From the NCBI GenBank assembly GCA_963832875.1, contig CAWHWB010000003.1, positions 992,001 through 1,056,000 of the forward strand: DNA of 64,000 bases, read 5' to 3'. Both the position numbers and the translations under genes were made by a program. This DNA is from AP-15 sp963832875 (GTDB lineage: Bacteria; Pseudomonadota; Alphaproteobacteria; ATCC43930; CGMCC-115725). Below the pieces are notes generated by a model. The model had not been told where the DNA came from. It made no database searches and saw nothing but the letters and a program-made list of their open reading frames with translations. Below are positions 62,273-64,000 of the stretch, piece by piece. Positions within the stretch are counted from its first letter, which is position 1; each line of letters opens with the position of its first letter.

Positions 62273-64000
62273 TTAGGCGCCGGCGCCCTGGTAGAGCGGG
62301 CCGCGGACGATCTGGCCGGGCAGCGCGTCGGTCAGTTCGCCCTTGTCCAGCAAGACAGTGCCGTTGACCACGACGTAGTCGATACCGACCGCGTCGCGCT
62401 TGACCTGCACGCCGCCCGCCGGCAGCGTCGCGACCGGCTCGCGCGGCTTCGATGCGATCGTATCGGGATCAAAGATCGTGATGTCGGCGACCTTGCCCGC
62501 GGCGATGAAGCCGCGATCGGTAATGTCGTGCATCAGCGCGGTCTTGCCGGTGAGCCGATAGACGGCCTCTTCGAGCGGCATCACCTGCTCTTCGCGCACC
62601 CAATGCCCCAGCAGATTCGTGCTGGTTTCGTGCCGGTCGGCGGTGTGCGGCCGGCCGCCGCCGTCGCTGGTGCCGATCACGGTATATTGCGAGCCAAGGA
62701 TGTGCTTCTGCGTCTTCGGATCGTTGTTGCGGTCGATCGCCTGGAAGCAGGTGTTCAGGTCTTCGTCGAGCGACAGGTCGAGGAAGGCGTCCATGATGCC
62801 CTTGTTTTGATCCTTTGCGATCTGCGCGACGCTCTTGCCTTCGAGGTGCCGGTTCTGCCCCTTCGTCGTCATGAACACCTTGACGAGATCCCAGCGCCGG
62901 TTGAAGAAGCCGCGAGCGCGGCCGCGTCGGTCGGTCATCCCGCCCTGCTGCTCAACCGTCCCTTCGACCGCTTCGGCCGACAACGCCTTGCGCAGTTCGG
63001 GGTCACGGAACGCCCGCATCCGCTCCTGGTAGGGCAGGGCCATGACCTTGTCCCACGTCGGCATGCCGCGGAAGATGCCTTCGGGATGCGTTATGTCCTC
63101 GTCCTGCGGCACATTGAGGCCGCGCTGCAGGTCGAAGATCGCCCCGGCAACGGTCGAGAGGCACGAGCCGTAGCAGCGCGCACCGCTCTTGAACCCGTCC
63201 TCGAGCCAGCGCAGATGCTCGACCCACTCGTCGGGGTTGGCAATTGGATCCGACATTAAGTTGTAGATCGATGGACGGCCGGTGCGCGCCGCCAGCTGGC
63301 GGGCGACCTCGCGGGTCTGTTTGGTGCCGCCCGGGGCGCCGCCGGCAACCTGGAACACGCCGGTGCCGAGTTCGCCGAGCACACTCGCCAGCGCCCAACG
63401 TTCGGCGTCATCGCCGACGCCGGCGGGGTCGCCGCGATCTTTCGGGGCGGTCGAGAAGCCGAGCGCGCCGTCATGCATCGCCTCGCGGATCAGCCGCTGC
63501 ATCGAGGCCATTTCTTCTGGTGTCGCCTGCCGCTCGGAGGACGCCTCGCCCATCACATAGCGGCGGATACCCGAATGGCCGACCAAGGTGCCGACGTTGA
63601 TGCCGCGCTTCTTGCCGAGGGCATTCAGATAGTCGCCGACCAATTCCCAGGTCACGTCGACCCCGGCCTTCATGACCGGGAGCGGGATCTGTTCCGCGTC
63701 GGAGAAGAATTCGAGATACCACTCGCCGTCGCCCGGCCGCACCGGGGCGATGACCTGGCCGCACTGGCCGACGATGACGGTCGTGTGGCCGTTGTTTACC
63801 CACGAGCCGCAATAGGGGTCCCACACGGCCTGCGGGTCGAAATGGGTATGGTGGTCGATAAAGCCCGGCGCGACGACGCGCCCGGCGGCGTCGATCGTGC
63901 GCTTGGCGGCGGCCCCGGCGTATTTGCCGACCCCGACGATCTTGCCGTCCTGCACCGCCACATCCGCTGCGAACGCCGGCTCGCCCGAGCCGTCGACGAC
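62273..64000 (-). CDS. N-acyl-D-amino-acid deacylase-type amidohydrolase, 5' partial
   Basis: The frame is open to the right edge, reading VVDGSGEPAFAADVAVQDGK before the first possible internal start at 63961, so the true start lies outside. The amidohydrolase metal motif is FIDHHTHFDPQAVWDP. VGQCGQVIAPV, GTLVGHSGIRRYVMG and the late GTSDGGGRPHTADR block fit the D-aminoacylase/amidohydrolase-3 family. DITIFDPDTI and the final beta sandwich close the protein. It would remove acyl groups from N-acyl-D-amino acids. With the hydantoinase and D-carbamoylase it is a third enzyme of possible D-amino acid metabolism here. Confidence 0.88.
   Translation of the reverse strand, partial: VVDGSGEPAFAADVAVQDGKIVGVGKYAGAAAKRTIDAAGRVVAPGFIDHHTHFDPQAVWDPYCGSWVNNGHTTVIVGQCGQVIAPVRPGDGEWYLEFFSDAEQIPLPVMKAGVDVTWELVGDYLNALGKKRGINVGTLVGHSGIRRYVMGEASSERQATPEEMASMQRLIREAMHDGALGFSTAPKDRGDPAGVGDDAERWALASVLGELGTGVFQVAGGAPGGTKQTREVARQLAARTGRPSIYNLMSDPIANPDEWVEHLRWLEDGFKSGARCYGSCLSTVAGAIFDLQRGLNVPQDEDITHPEGIFRGMPTWDKVMALPYQERMRAFRDPELRKALSAEAVEGTVEQQGGMTDRRGRARGFFNRRWDLVKVFMTTKGQNRHLEGKSVAQIAKDQNKGIMDAFLDLSLDEDLNTCFQAIDRNNDPKTQKHILGSQYTVIGTSDGGGRPHTADRHETSTNLLGHWVREEQVMPLEEAVYRLTGKTALMHDITDRGFIAAGKVADITIFDPDTIASKPREPVATLPAGGVQVKRDAVGIDYVVVNGTVLLDKGELTDALPGQIVRGPLYQGAGA

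Noticed and set aside
1..64000. CRISPR array, prophage, insertion sequence or restriction/defence system
   Set aside because: No regularly spaced repeats and no transposase, integrase, phage or defence proteins were seen.

Overview
The window is high-GC DNA, almost fully coding on both strands, and looks like an alphaproteobacterial chromosome, probably Rhodospirillales or a relative. The basis is the gene content and order: a chorismate mutase-hisC-tyrA block beside metX-metW, a type II secretion system (T2SS) locus with a separate prepilin peptidase, many hydrolase and oxidoreductase genes, and a LivM-LivG fusion. The genus cannot be fixed from the sequence. Only one RNA gene was found, a tRNA-Val(GAC). 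There is no CRISPR array and no insertion sequence.

Layout. 1-11 kb: a partial family 9 glycosyltransferase, a small methyltransferase, a glutathione transferase, an MFS transporter, a broken PRC-barrel gene, an ABC exporter, a cupin, a zinc dehydrogenase, an unknown gene and an MmgE/PrpD gene. 10.9-28.2 kb: the T2SS. gspG (+) converges on gspK-D-C-M-L-J-I-H-F (-). gspO and gspE lie 5.7 kb further on, separated by a D-hydantoinase, a ClC transporter, a gamma-glutamyltransferase and a glutathione transferase. 28.5-36 kb: an N-carbamoyl-D-amino-acid hydrolase, an MFS transporter, and tyrA, hisC, chorismate mutase, metX and metW. 36-45.6 kb: an enolase-superfamily enzyme, a one-chain oxygenase plus flavin reductase, a YcjF-like membrane protein and a branched-chain amino acid type ABC importer. 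45.8-51.4 kb: an MscS channel, a wrecked [NiFe]-hydrogenase locus, a formate/nitrite-type transporter and the tRNA. 51.5-64 kb: a CocE-type hydrolase, metC, a tannase-family esterase in visibly less GC-rich DNA, relics of chaB and of a PEP-CTERM gene, a luciferase-like oxidoreductase, two SMP-30 genes and a partial D-aminoacylase-type amidohydrolase.

How the genes work together. The gsp genes supply most of a T2SS able to export folded proteins. The tannase-family esterase carries a Sec signal peptide but is not shown to be a T2SS client. The hydantoinase, carbamoylase and D-aminoacylase-type enzymes suggest breakdown of hydantoins or D-amino acid derivatives. tyrA, hisC, chorismate mutase, metX, metW and metC cover aromatic, histidine and methionine metabolism.

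Two features deserve a second look. First, at least twelve reading-frame breaks are each repaired by removing one base, including five in chorismate mutase. That points to insertion-biased sequence error or to decay. Second, the hydrogenase locus carries in-frame nonsense codons, a roughly 96-bp inversion inside hypD and two gene-joining deletions. Point insertions alone cannot explain these, so the locus appears truly degraded or badly misassembled. Function calls are by motif and family recognition only; no database was searched.
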